Shown: positions 6,493 through 14,623, counted from the stretch's first letter. The stretch: 35,059 nucleotides of DNA from Verrucomicrobiota bacterium (GCA_018239765.1 JAFEGT010000016.1:1-35059), one strand, 5' to 3'. Notes: generated by a model from the letters alone, not told the origin. Numbers and translations are program-made.

Positions 6493-8849
6493 TACATCGC
6501 AACTATATCGCGAGCTTTTTACTTGCACTTTCTGTTAATCCGGTTTTTGCAAACCAACAGATTGTGCAAGAAGTAATTTTGGGCAGCAGCATTGAAAAAT
6601 TTGTCGAACCTGTACCTGTCTTTAACGGCAACAGAGCCAACGGCAAAAAAAAATTAAAGGTTTCTGCAGAGGAGTTTCAACAAAAGCTTCTGCCAACATC
6701 CTTTTACAAACAGCTACCCTCGTCAGTAACATACAAAAGCGTACTCACAGGTGAGCCGCTCTTTACCATTAATCCAAGAAAGGGTACCTATCAGTGGGGA
6801 TATAAAATCACTGAAGGGAAAAAGGTATTTGGACCGTCCTATCCCGCCCATACTATAGAGGTAAAGCGCAATAAACGCTCAAAAGTCACCTATAAAAACA
6901 ACCTCTGCCCCTTTACTGACATGCATGACAAAACATTAAAGGGCCCCTTATTGCAAAAATTTATCACCCAGGACCTAAGCTTCCAATGGGCAAACCCTTT
7001 AAACTGGCCACAGTTTGGGCAAGGCTTTGACACCTACGATCCGGTGCTCTATCCATTTGGTACAGGCATGCCTCAGGGCAATTTTGCCCTTTATGAAGGT
7101 CCGCAACCAATGGTGCCGCACCTGCATGGAGCAGAAGTCCCCTCATTTTCTGATGGAGATCCAAACTCCTGGTTTACTCCTTGCGAAAAGCTCAAAGGAG
7201 AATCTTACGTCACAAACAAATATATCTACACAAATGAACAGCCAGCTACAACACTTTGGTATCACGACCACACCTTGGGTGAGGTACGAACAAATGTACT
7301 TGCCGGACTAAGTGGGTTTTATTTTGTACGAGGTGAGCCTGAAAATTCTGTAAGTCCACCACTTCCAAAAGGTGATTATGAAATAGAACTTCTTATCGCA
7401 GATCGCCAGTTTGACACCAATGGACAACTCTTCTTTCCAGATGGCAATCCACTTACCGCAGGGTTAAATGGCCCTCCGGGTAATCCCTCAATTAACCCGT
7501 ACGCCATACCTGAATTTTTTGGCGACGTCATCCTTGTAAATGGCAAAAGCTGGCCCTATCTCGAAGTAGAGCCTCGTCGTTACCGCTTTCGGTTTCTTAA
7601 TGGATGTAATGCAAGAATGCTTTCGCTCTTTTTAACATCCACAAACAGCCTAACAGTGCCTGATATGTGGCAAATCGGCACAGATGGCGGCCTGCTTGAT
7701 ACACCCGTGAATATCTCAAGCTTTGTGCCATACACCTATAATCCATCAGACCTTTGTCCACCAGAAGACCCCAATATCGGCCCTGTCTTTACAGATCCTA
7801 GGCTCTTCTTTGCACCGGCTGAGCGGATGGATATAATTATTGACTTTTCAGGTTATGCTGGAAAGGTATTTACATTGAATAACGACTGCCCAGCACCATT
7901 TCCAGGTGGCGGTACAGAGCTTGATCCAGATGTAGAAGGTCTTGTCATGCAGTTTCGCGTTACAAAGCCGCTTACATCAGCTGATACGAGCTTTAATCCA
8001 GCAATCCCAGGTGCAACACTCCGTAAGGGGCAGAATGCAATTGTACGTCTTGTCACTCCCGATGGTGAGCTTGCTCCAGGTGTTATACCAGATCTTACAA
8101 GAAGCCTTACGATTATTGAACAGGAAGATCCCTACTCTACAGCTCCTGTTGTTGTGCTTTTGAACAACACAAGCTATGATGGTCTTAACCCCTACAATAA
8201 TCAGCCTGTTCCACAGTCTGTACCTTTTAACAAACGGTCAGTCTATGTGACAGAACTTCCCCAAGTGGGATCAACAGAAGTTTGGGAAATCGTCAACTTA
8301 AGTCCTGATGCGCACCCACTTCATATTCACTTAATCCAGTTTCAGCTTATAAATAGGCAGCCTTTTTATTATGGAAATACAGTGCCGCCATTTACCTGCC
8401 CAGGCTCATATAGAGAGCTTTATGAAACATTGTGGGACAGCTATCCAAATAGACCAAACACAGTACCTCCAGGAACTGTCTACACATATGGACCGCCACT
8501 ACCCTACCTCAGCACACCAAAGCTTGGTGGAAACCCTGATGTAGAGCCCTTTTTGTTAGGAGATCCTGTTGGATGCGACCCTAATGAATATGGCTGGAAA
8601 GATACTATCAAAGTATTTCCAGGTACTGTAACGCGCATAGCCGTACGCTGGGCTCCTCAAGACATTCCTGTTGGCGCTGTTGTGGCAGGCGAAAACCGCT
8701 TCCCATTTGACCCAACAGCAACTCTTGGAGAACATGATTGCTTTGGCTATCCAGGTGGAAGTGGCTATGTATGGCACTGCCACATCATTGACCATGAAGA
8801 TAATATGATGATGCGTCCTTTTGAATTAAGAAAGCACGCTCAGCGATAA
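6489..8849 (+). CDS. Exported multicopper oxidase, large CotA/bilirubin-oxidase-like
   Basis: A 786-residue blue copper oxidase coupling one-electron oxidation of a substrate to reduction of O2 to water. A signal peptide ends near VFA-NQQ (about residue 21), so it acts outside the inner membrane. All four copper motifs are present: HLHG (His211, His213), WYHDH (His259, His261), HPLHIH (609-614) and HCHIIDHEDNMMM, where Cys764, His609 and His769 form the type 1 site with Met774 the likely axial ligand. The length is well above CotA (about 510), with long insertions between domains. Substrate (phenolics, Cu(I), Mn(II), tetrapyrroles) cannot be read. It overlaps the CPRC gene by 4 bases and is followed by a terminator. 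Confidence 0.95.
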   Translation: MIHRNYIASFLLALSVNPVFANQQIVQEVILGSSIEKFVEPVPVFNGNRANGKKKLKVSAEEFQQKLLPTSFYKQLPSSVTYKSVLTGEPLFTINPRKGTYQWGYKITEGKKVFGPSYPAHTIEVKRNKRSKVTYKNNLCPFTDMHDKTLKGPLLQKFITQDLSFQWANPLNWPQFGQGFDTYDPVLYPFGTGMPQGNFALYEGPQPMVPHLHGAEVPSFSDGDPNSWFTPCEKLKGESYVTNKYIYTNEQPATTLWYHDHTLGEVRTNVLAGLSGFYFVRGEPENSVSPPLPKGDYEIELLIADRQFDTNGQLFFPDGNPLTAGLNGPPGNPSINPYAIPEFFGDVILVNGKSWPYLEVEPRRYRFRFLNGCNARMLSLFLTSTNSLTVPDMWQIGTDGGLLDTPVNISSFVPYTYNPSDLCPPEDPNIGPVFTDPRLFFAPAERMDIIIDFSGYAGKVFTLNNDCPAPFPGGGTELDPDVEGLVMQFRVTKPLTSADTSFNPAIPGATLRKGQNAIVRLVTPDGELAPGVIPDLTRSLTIIEQEDPYSTAPVVVLLNNTSYDGLNPYNNQPVPQSVPFNKRSVYVTELPQVGSTEVWEIVNLSPDAHPLHIHLIQFQLINRQPFYYGNTVPPFTCPGSYRELYETLWDSYPNRPNTVPPGTVYTYGPPLPYLSTPKLGGNPDVEPFLLGDPVGCDPNEYGWKDTIKVFPGTVTRIAVRWAPQDIPVGAVVAGENRFPFDPTATLGEHDCFGYPGGSGYVWHCHIIDHEDNMMMRPFELRKHAQR

Positions 8850-8857
8850 CCCTTCTT

Positions 8858-8889
8858 GAGGGCCAGAAAAACTCTGGTCCTCTTTTTTT
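8858..8889 (+). terminator. Rho-independent terminator after the multicopper oxidase
   Basis: A 10-bp stem, GAGGGCCAGA/TCTGGTCCTC with one G-T pair and a 5-base loop, is followed directly by seven T. It starts 8 bases after the oxidase stop. Confidence 0.85.
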
Positions 8890-8905
8890 ACCCAAAAGGA
8901 AAATT

Positions 8906-9196
8906 ATGTCATTGTATATTGGACCAGTTGTTTCATTTATAGCAGGAGGCCTAACAGGATATGTGGCTTTTGGTAACTGCTCAGATTGCTGCATACCTAA
9001 AAGAAGAGTTGTAAGCGGCATCTCTGCAGTAGTCTCTTGCGGCTCGACGGTACTGTTATTACAACTCTTTCGAAATTCTCTCCCCACTTTCGGAGCTCTT
9101 TCTGCTTCGACATTAGGCGCATACTTTATTTCAAAAAAGCTACTCTCTCCATCGATCAAAACAGGCTTTCTCTATAAAACACTCTACGCAGAGTAG
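8906..9196 (+). CDS. Small Cys-containing membrane protein
   Basis: 96 residues, unknown function. The first helix (about 3-22, YIGPVVSFIAGGLTGYVAF) is followed by GNCSDCCIPKRR, then a second helix (about 35-55) and a third (about 62-80), ending with a basic KKLLSPSIK tail. An AAAAGGA site precedes the ATG. The DCCxxKRxV turn followed by a small-residue helix resembles ECCTAKKV in the 242-residue protein at 9840, so the two may belong to one family. It lies just after the oxidase terminator and may have its own weak expression by read-through. Confidence 0.7.
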   Translation: MSLYIGPVVSFIAGGLTGYVAFGNCSDCCIPKRRVVSGISAVVSCGSTVLLLQLFRNSLPTFGALSASTLGAYFISKKLLSPSIKTGFLYKTLYAE

Positions 9197-9212
9197 GTTA
9201 TGAAGAGTACGA

Positions 9213-9272
9213 GGAGCCATTTTGGGACTTTTAGGTCCAAATGATGAAGCCAAAAGCGGCATAGAAATTTAG
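9213..9272 (+). pseudogene. Remnant of an ABC-transporter Walker A region
   Basis: One frame reads GAILGLLGPNDEAKSG then a stop, against GAIFGLLGPNGAGKST in the intact ATPase at 13844. By my hand alignment 36 of 48 bases match 13934-13981. The P-loop glycines are lost and the frame is closed on both sides (TGA at about 9201-9203, TAG at 9270), so this is a decayed fragment rather than a gene. Confidence 0.5.
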
Positions 9273-9333
9273 TTGCGTAGATTTACACTTAGATATAGGA
9301 TCGTTTTGTTATGCAAACATGGAGTTTGATTCT

Positions 9334-9828
9334 ATGAAGATTTTCACCTTACTATTCGCTCTTATAGCATCATTTGGCAGCTGTTATGCGACGGCGAAAG
9401 AAGAGGCTGTTTCCCCTCAAGGTTCTGTAATGAGTTGGACTACAAACTACAGCAATGCCTTGGCACGAGCAAAAGCGGAAAACAAGGCTATTTTTCTCTG
9501 TTTTACTGGCTCTGATTGGTGTGCCTGGAGCAAAAAGATGGAATCTGAAATTCTCTTAGATCCCGCGTTTCAGCAGCAGATGAAGGGCCAATTTATCTTT
9601 GTGAGGATCGATCTCCCTCGCGGTGTAAAGCAAGATCCCGAGCTCAAAAAGCAAAACGAAAAGCTCTACGAAAAATATCATGTAAAATCACTTCCTGTAG
9701 GAAAAAATCGTGGGTTTCCCGCTGTTCTTCTGCTCGATTCAGATGGCAATAAAATTGGACAGATGGGATATCAGCCGGGCGGAGGCGCTCTCTTTGCTAA
9801 AAAATTTCTCGAGATGTTTGGAAAATAG
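9334..9828 (+). CDS. Exported thioredoxin-fold protein, DsbH-like, with CAWS active site
   Basis: 164 residues with a signal peptide (about 1-21, MKIFTLLFALIASFGSCYAT) and a thioredoxin-like domain. FTGSDWCAWSKKME matches the FTGSDWCxWC segment of chlamydial DsbH-type proteins, but the second cysteine is serine (Cys63, Ser66). The rest follows the family: FVRIDLPRG, the cis-Pro region SLPVGKNRGFPAVLLLDSDG and the terminal GYQPGGG. A monothiol site cannot cycle as a normal disulfide oxidoreductase, so it may act as an isomerase-like, glutathione-dependent or binding protein. The frame also has an ATG at 9319, but GGAG lies 9 bases before the ATG at 9334, which also gives a better signal peptide. 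The next gene follows after 11 bases. Confidence 0.85.
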   Translation: MKIFTLLFALIASFGSCYATAKEEAVSPQGSVMSWTTNYSNALARAKAENKAIFLCFTGSDWCAWSKKMESEILLDPAFQQQMKGQFIFVRIDLPRGVKQDPELKKQNEKLYEKYHVKSLPVGKNRGFPAVLLLDSDGNKIGQMGYQPGGGALFAKKFLEMFGK

Positions 9829-9839
9829 GAGAACGAGAG

Positions 9840-10568
9840 ATGAACGCACTATGCTCTGATAATGCCAAGACTATCTATAAAGCTGTTGCCATTAACACTG
9901 TTGTTGCTGGCTTTTGGGCGGGAGCTGTCTATCTTGAGTTTACCGACACCGTCCTTATTAACAAAATGACAACTGCCTTTGCACGTTGCGCAGCTGAAAA
10001 TATCACCTGCGCCGTGGGATGCAATGTAACTGACTGGCAGCAATTTACTGCTCAACGACAGCTTCCCCATGGCTTACCAATAGCCTCAACAATCATCATG
10101 CCTCTATTAGGATCAGCAGTAGGCGCAGCAACGAGATATGCCTATACCAAAGTGCGCAACATACAAATTCACATCCCACAAGAGTGCTGCACGGCAAAAA
10201 AAGTGGCAACAGCAGGTGTTGCTTTGGCAGCAGCGACGCTCTTTCCTGCTTCCATCTACTTTGAAAACCAGCATCTTTCAATTGCTAACATGGTAACATC
10301 TGCCGTTTCTCACTGCGATCCGGCAGGCAAAATATGCGATGCACTCAACTGGTGCGGCATCTTAAACCAGCAAGGCCACTTCCCGCTACAGTCTCTTATC
10401 AGCACAGCTGTTATGACACCGCTTGGATGGCTTGCAGGATATTTGGGCTCAGACGGCCTTCGGGCTGCCTGCAACGCAAAAGGTAGACATGAGTATAGGC
10501 CAGTTCCTAACAACCAACCATTTGTGAGTGCCGAATTGGTAGATTCAACCATTCATGAGGATGTTTGA
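9840..10568 (+). CDS. Membrane protein with internally duplicated Cys-loop units
   Basis: 242 residues, unknown function. Two similar halves can be aligned by eye. Each has a small-residue helix followed by YLEF or YFEN, an amphipathic segment (NKMTTAFARCAAENITC and ANMVTSAVSHCDPAGKIC), a W/Q-rich Cys-containing loop, and a second helix (LPIASTIIMPLLGSAVGAA and LQSLISTAVMTPLGWLAGYL). The halves span about 14-105 and 115-210, joined by HIPQECCTAKKV. The paired Cys in the loops suggest disulfides on the exported side. The tail (EYRPVPNNQPF onward) is hydrophilic. The gene has an AGGAGA site and follows the DsbH-like gene by 11 bases, so it may be a client of it. Confidence 0.8.
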   Translation: MNALCSDNAKTIYKAVAINTVVAGFWAGAVYLEFTDTVLINKMTTAFARCAAENITCAVGCNVTDWQQFTAQRQLPHGLPIASTIIMPLLGSAVGAATRYAYTKVRNIQIHIPQECCTAKKVATAGVALAAATLFPASIYFENQHLSIANMVTSAVSHCDPAGKICDALNWCGILNQQGHFPLQSLISTAVMTPLGWLAGYLGSDGLRAACNAKGRHEYRPVPNNQPFVSAELVDSTIHEDV

Positions 10569-10750
10569 AAGTTGGACTAAGTATTCGCTCTGTAAGTAGC
10601 TTCGAGGAGCCGGATATTTGGCAACCATGAAAAAGATCTCTACCGATAATGCAACCAGCGATCTCTTGTGGAATCTGCAGCGATAAGACGAGGGTCCGTA
10701 TCAGTTATTTGAGCAGTATGCTGGGAAGCTTGTAAGCACGGTTCTTAGAG

Positions 10751-10778
10751 AAGGCAATCATCGTTAGATGATTGCCTT
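10751..10778. terminator. Perfect 12-bp hairpin between convergent genes
   Basis: AAGGCAATCATC-GTTA-GATGATTGCCTT lies between the 3' ends of the plus-strand gene ending at 10568 and the minus-strand gene ending at 10790. No long T run follows on either strand, so it is a possible bidirectional terminator or RNA-stabilising stem. The rest of 10569-10750 shows no convincing gene; short frames such as one ending YAGKLVSTVLREGNHR look like debris. Confidence 0.5.
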
Positions 10779-10789
10779 CCTGGATATCT

Positions 10790-12385
10790 TTACTTGTGAT
10801 GTTTTTTGCAGGGTTTAACATCACGCTCGCATAAACTATGAATAGGAGTAATTACCATATTTCTAAATCGCACTTCACCAGTATGATTTTGTAATCCTAC
10901 TGGGTGAGGATTGTTTTGAAAAGATCTGCCAGCATTTTGAGTAGCTGTTGCTATGGCATTTCCTAAAGGTGGTATACTTTGTAGTTGCATTACAATTCCC
11001 CCCATAGTCAAGCTTACAGTCTGATCAACCACTGTAATTTCAATAAGATTCCACTGACTATCATCTTCTGGGTCGGTTCCTGCGATAGGAATATACGTTC
11101 TAAGCATAGGCTCCATATCATATATAGCTCCATTTTGCACGTATACCGCATCGCCATTGTGAGAAATATCAGGAACACCGGATCCTAATTGTATTTCCCA
11201 TGCATCTCTTAAATAAATTCCAGAATTGCCCCCCCCTGCTGGCATAAACATCTCAAGTGTGAGTTTGTAATTGTCATATTTCTTCTTAGTAAATAAAGAT
11301 TCACCGAAACCACGAAACCATGGTCCATGAGTGGTAATAAGTTGTGCAGATTTTGTCGGATTACTAGGTGGTTCAATTGTCCATGATTCTACTGGACCGT
11401 TGAAGGGAACATATAACAACCAACCATTGCCAAAATTGAAATTTGATAAATCAGTTGTATTTGGTCCGATTAAAACTTCAGGGTCACCTAGTACACTCGG
11501 TCCTTTATCTGATGTATTGTAGTTAACTCGTTTACCGTAACAAGAAGCTACTACATTTAAGCTATCTGGATTGAAGTTAGTCTTTCCCTTTAGAGTATCT
11601 TCATCAAGCTTTAATTCAAGAGAAAAATTCTCTAATGGTAGCCCAGACTTTGTACTTCCCGCGACAGACCAAAGGAAATTGTTTAAATCTATAAAATTAT
11701 CATCAAGCCGACCAGATAGTTTAAGTTTCTTCCCCTTACAATCGATTTTACCAACAATAGGTCCATTTGGCGATATCGTTGTTGGATGAAAACCGTCGCC
11801 GATGATCAGTCCATAAACATCTCCAGATGGGGTATAGTATTCAATGGACAAGAACATGCCAAGTTCAACTATGAACTTAGTGGGAACAATAACAAAATTA
11901 AAATCTTGATCAAAGGTAGCCATGTTGGCTGGCAACCATTCTCTTTTCTGAGGCACCGCAATATTCCATTTTCCAACGAACGATTTTTTATCATCAAAAC
12001 AATGAAGTGAATCATGATGATCCTTTTTATGAGTAGAGTTAGCACTTACATTTTGTGTTTTTGCTGCAATAATATGATTTTTTCTGTTGGCTTTTTGATA
12101 CTGCTCAAATTGTGATTTGATTTTGGCGGGCATTTGTGCCATCAAAACAGAGCTTTGATTGGAAGGTTTTGAAATGACTAATGGCTTTTCTGCTTCATTA
12201 TTCAATAGCATCGAAGTAGTATCTTTATTTTTTTGGGCAGTCCCTTTAGTGCGATTCAATTGACCACGGTTTACTTCCATTTTTGGAACTACAGGCTGTT
12301 TTGGCATCGTGGCTAAAGCAGCAGAGGATAAAAGATACCCTCCCATACACGTACAAAGCATGCTAATAAACAAATACTTTTTCAT
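10790..12385 (-). CDS. Exported DUF1080 (3-keto-disaccharide hydrolase-like) protein
   Basis: 531 residues with a signal peptide (about 1-26). A low-complexity linker rich in Lys/Asn/Gln follows (about 27-125), then a domain I cannot name (about 130-300, starting FVGKWNIAVPQKREWLPA). A C-terminal DUF1080/PF06439-like beta-sandwich spans about 305-520. The last shows the family pattern: YDNYKLTLEMFMPAGGGNSGIYLRDAWEIQL, QWNLIEITVV and, near the end, VGLQNHTGEVRFRNMVI. DUF1080 proteins bind or cleave sugars and are common in Planctomycetes and Bacteroidetes; in a chlamydia this suggests acquisition by transfer. It is exported, so it would act in the periplasm or on host or environmental glycans. 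A GGAG site lies upstream of the ATG. Confidence 0.8.
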   Translation of the reverse strand: MKKYLFISMLCTCMGGYLLSSAALATMPKQPVVPKMEVNRGQLNRTKGTAQKNKDTTSMLLNNEAEKPLVISKPSNQSSVLMAQMPAKIKSQFEQYQKANRKNHIIAAKTQNVSANSTHKKDHHDSLHCFDDKKSFVGKWNIAVPQKREWLPANMATFDQDFNFVIVPTKFIVELGMFLSIEYYTPSGDVYGLIIGDGFHPTTISPNGPIVGKIDCKGKKLKLSGRLDDNFIDLNNFLWSVAGSTKSGLPLENFSLELKLDEDTLKGKTNFNPDSLNVVASCYGKRVNYNTSDKGPSVLGDPEVLIGPNTTDLSNFNFGNGWLLYVPFNGPVESWTIEPPSNPTKSAQLITTHGPWFRGFGESLFTKKKYDNYKLTLEMFMPAGGGNSGIYLRDAWEIQLGSGVPDISHNGDAVYVQNGAIYDMEPMLRTYIPIAGTDPEDDSQWNLIEITVVDQTVSLTMGGIVMQLQSIPPLGNAIATATQNAGRSFQNNPHPVGLQNHTGEVRFRNMVITPIHSLCERDVKPCKKHHK

Positions 12386-12727
12386 TTTATCTCCGTATGA
12401 GGTGGTCTCAACGCTTGGACACGAAATTCGCAGAGTTACGTTAAAACTTTGACACCCCTTTAGGCCAATAAAGGCCTGGTTCTTGTTATAATTTCACAAT
12501 TTCACCACATCCTGATGGCACCCTTGTTTTTTACCCTGCCGGATCACAGTACTTTACTACTTTTTTTTAAGTCAAGCGCATTAGAAGTGTGAGCCCTGTT
12601 TTTTAAACTTGTAACCGGCAGTTTTCCGAAAACCTGAGGATTCTATGAACAATCAATCAATAAAAAGGCTGGATATCGGCCACCAATATTTTAGGAAAGC
12701 CAATCAGATAGCATCATCGTCTGATGA
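12386..12727. other. Intergenic region, no convincing gene
   Basis: About 340 bases upstream of the DUF1080 gene and downstream of the duplicated-module gene. I see a TATAAT-like box on the plus strand near 12487, an AGGCC/GGCCT stem near 12463-12478 and a GATGAT/ATCATC hairpin at about 12712-12727 that may end the minus-strand gene. A 35-codon plus-strand frame (12644-12751, preceded by GAGG) starts MNNQSIKRLDIGHQYF, has no recognised similarity and runs into the opposite gene; I do not call it. Confidence 0.4.
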
Positions 12728-13567
12728 TCACGTTGATAAGTGTTCGTCGTAGTTGTTAATAACCCATTCCAGAACCTGCTGAGCAGATCTGTTTTGTGGT
12801 TGTGGAGAATTTTCAGCAAGGACAAGACCCATAAAGCACAAAATAAATTTTGGCTTATTGAGTTTCGCTAAATCTACATTCTTCCACACGTCGTTAAATC
12901 TATCTTCGGGAATATTAAAGCCCGTACAAAAAAGCTCCTTAAGGTCGCTTATTTTAACAGTGCTCGAAGAGGAGTTGAGGAAGTCGAGAATAGGCTCTAC
13001 AGTAGTCTCATTACGGTTTTGTGCATCAAGATTCTTTGTAATTTCGGGCTCATAGGTGCCAAAGTTGTCCCTCACCCACGTTTCAACCTCTTCTGCAGGC
13101 TTATTTTGTGCTTTTGGGGCGTCTTTGGTAAAGACAAGGTCCATAAAATGCATAATAAATTGAGCCTTAGTCAGGCTGGCGAGGTCTACCCCCTTCCAAC
13201 TACTTTCAAAGGTATCTTTGGGGATATTAAAGCCTCTACAAAAGAGCTCCTCAAGGTCACTCAATTTGAGAGTACCTGCTTTAGAATTGAGAAAGTCAAG
13301 AATAGCTGTTGTATGCTTTTTGGCAAGAAAGGCATCTAGCGCCCCTGTGAGGTTTTTATTTTCGACAGGTTGGCTATTTTTCTTAAGAAACTCTTTGAGG
13401 CTTGCCCTGTTGAGGCAATAGGTGTGGCCTTTGTCTGTAAAATAGACGCCAGTGACTTTTGCAAAAAGCCGACGAACAGGGCCCCACTTAGACGCATCGT
13501 AGGCTTTTACCCCGCTTGAATCATGTGAAAAGAGCGTTATTCGTTTACCAAATATTGATATATCCAT
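12728..13567 (-). CDS. Protein with a duplicated 77-residue module, unknown function
   Basis: 279 residues from the ATG at 13567; the frame extends to a GTG at 13624, but the ATG has GGA before it and begins the well-formed MDISIFGKRITLF. The N-terminal part (about 1-62) contains WGPVRRLFAKVTGVYFTDKGHTYCLNR. Two tandem modules follow at about 89-165 and 173-249, each starting ILDFLNS, containing DL-ELFC-GFNIP and VDLA-L, and ending W-V. By my count 44 of 77 positions are identical. No catalytic motif or membrane segment is visible. The duplication and the accessory setting fit a lineage-specific, perhaps host-directed protein; that is inference only. Confidence 0.75.
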   Translation of the reverse strand: MDISIFGKRITLFSHDSSGVKAYDASKWGPVRRLFAKVTGVYFTDKGHTYCLNRASLKEFLKKNSQPVENKNLTGALDAFLAKKHTTAILDFLNSKAGTLKLSDLEELFCRGFNIPKDTFESSWKGVDLASLTKAQFIMHFMDLVFTKDAPKAQNKPAEEVETWVRDNFGTYEPEITKNLDAQNRNETTVEPILDFLNSSSSTVKISDLKELFCTGFNIPEDRFNDVWKNVDLAKLNKPKFILCFMGLVLAENSPQPQNRSAQQVLEWVINNYDEHLST

Positions 13568-13670
13568 AATTCCACACATACAATATTTTTTTATTTTTAG
13601 CCAGATCCTATTTTTATTGCGCACAAAAAGCGCATATTATATGAAGATCTCATCGATATAAGGATAAAAA

Positions 13671-13844
13671 ATGATACATGATCTACTTTTTCAGTTAATG
13701 CTTTTAGCCGCTGATCCTCAAACAGCCGAAAGCACAGATACTCCTAAGGCATATACCTGCCCACGCTGTCGCCGAATAGAGCCTAAAGGGCCATTCAAAA
13801 AGCCAGACCCTAGGTATGTTCCTGGAGCCAAAAAGAAGAGTTAA
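13671..13844 (+). CDS. 57-residue CPRC protein (copy 2), coupled to an ABC exporter
   Basis: Paralogue of the small gene at 6322. The start context is almost the same (TAAGGATA, a few bases, ATGATACATGAT). The protein starts MIHDLLFQLMLLAADPQT, continues TPKAYTCPRCRRIEPKGP (Cys30, Cys33) and ends PDPRYVPGAKKKS. The two proteins differ mainly at residues 19-23 and 42-44. The stop TAA shares its last base with the ATG of the downstream ABC ATPase, so coupling to the next gene is conserved although the next gene is unrelated to the oxidase. This supports a real, translated product whose role is tied to the expression or assembly of downstream membrane or exported systems. Confidence 0.8.
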   Translation: MIHDLLFQLMLLAADPQTAESTDTPKAYTCPRCRRIEPKGPFKKPDPRYVPGAKKKS

Positions 13845-14623
13845 TGAACACGTTTCCAATAGATGTGCAGGGACTTACGCATCGATATGCGACACACCTT
13901 GCAGTAAACAACATTTCGTTCAAAGTACCGTCTGGAGCCATTTTTGGCCTTTTGGGCCCAAATGGAGCAGGTAAAAGCACGACTGTAAAAATCTTGACAA
14001 CGCTTCTACCGGCAACAGCAGGTGATGCCTTTGTTGCAGGGTATAATGTACGCAGAAACCCAACAGAGGTGCGCCAAAATATCGGATATGTACCGCAGAT
14101 GCTCTGTGCTGACGGTGATCTTACGGGGTATGAAAATCTTCTGCTTTCTGCCAAGCTCTATGGTTTAGAGGGCGCCCAAAGAAAGGATCTGATGGATGAA
14201 GTACTCGAATTTATGGGACTTATTGATGTGCAGCATGACCTTGTCAACAGCTACTCAGGTGGAATGATTCGTCGGCTTGAAATTGCCCAAAGCATTGTCC
14301 ACCAGCCGCATGTTCTTTTTTTAGATGAACCTACTGTGGGACTTGATCCTGCTGCACGCCAGATGCTCTGGCAGCACCTTGAAACATGGCGTAAAAAACA
14401 GAACACCACCATTTTACTTACAACGCATGACATGGATGAGGCTGACGCCCTGTGTGATGTAGTCGCCTTTATGAAACGCGGCTCTATTGTTGCCATAGAT
14501 GAACCCAAAAAGCTCAAAGAGGCAATAAGCAAGGCAGCATCCTTAGACGATGCCTTTATGCACTATACCGATTATGGAGATTACGCACATGCAAAACAGG
14601 CAAGGCGCCGCAGCATCACTTAA
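13844..14623 (+). CDS. ABC transporter ATP-binding protein, DrrA-like
   Basis: 259-residue ATPase of an ABC-2 type exporter. All nucleotide-binding motifs are present: Walker A GPNGAGKST (about 39-47), Q-loop region IGYVPQ, signature YSGGM (about 142-146), Walker B VLFLDEP (about 162-168) and H-loop TTHD (about 197-200). The daunorubicin-resistance-like pattern (GLTGYENLL.. and LDDAFMHYT near the end) points to the DrrA/CcmA-like exporter group. It pairs with the permease that overlaps its 3' end. It probably exports a lipid, drug or polysaccharide-like substrate, which the sequence does not reveal. Translation is likely coupled to the CPRC gene through TAATG. Confidence 0.95.
   Translation: MNTFPIDVQGLTHRYATHLAVNNISFKVPSGAIFGLLGPNGAGKSTTVKILTTLLPATAGDAFVAGYNVRRNPTEVRQNIGYVPQMLCADGDLTGYENLLLSAKLYGLEGAQRKDLMDEVLEFMGLIDVQHDLVNSYSGGMIRRLEIAQSIVHQPHVLFLDEPTVGLDPAARQMLWQHLETWRKKQNTTILLTTHDMDEADALCDVVAFMKRGSIVAIDEPKKLKEAISKAASLDDAFMHYTDYGDYAHAKQARRRSIT

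Noticed and set aside
10619-10765. Possible transposase or intron-protein remnant (frames ending NLQR and REGNHR)
   Set aside because: Two very short frames without a diagnostic motif; I cannot support a family assignment.
12644-12751. 35-codon plus-strand frame preceded by GAGG
   Set aside because: No similarity and it runs into the 3' end of the convergent gene; too short to support without conservation.
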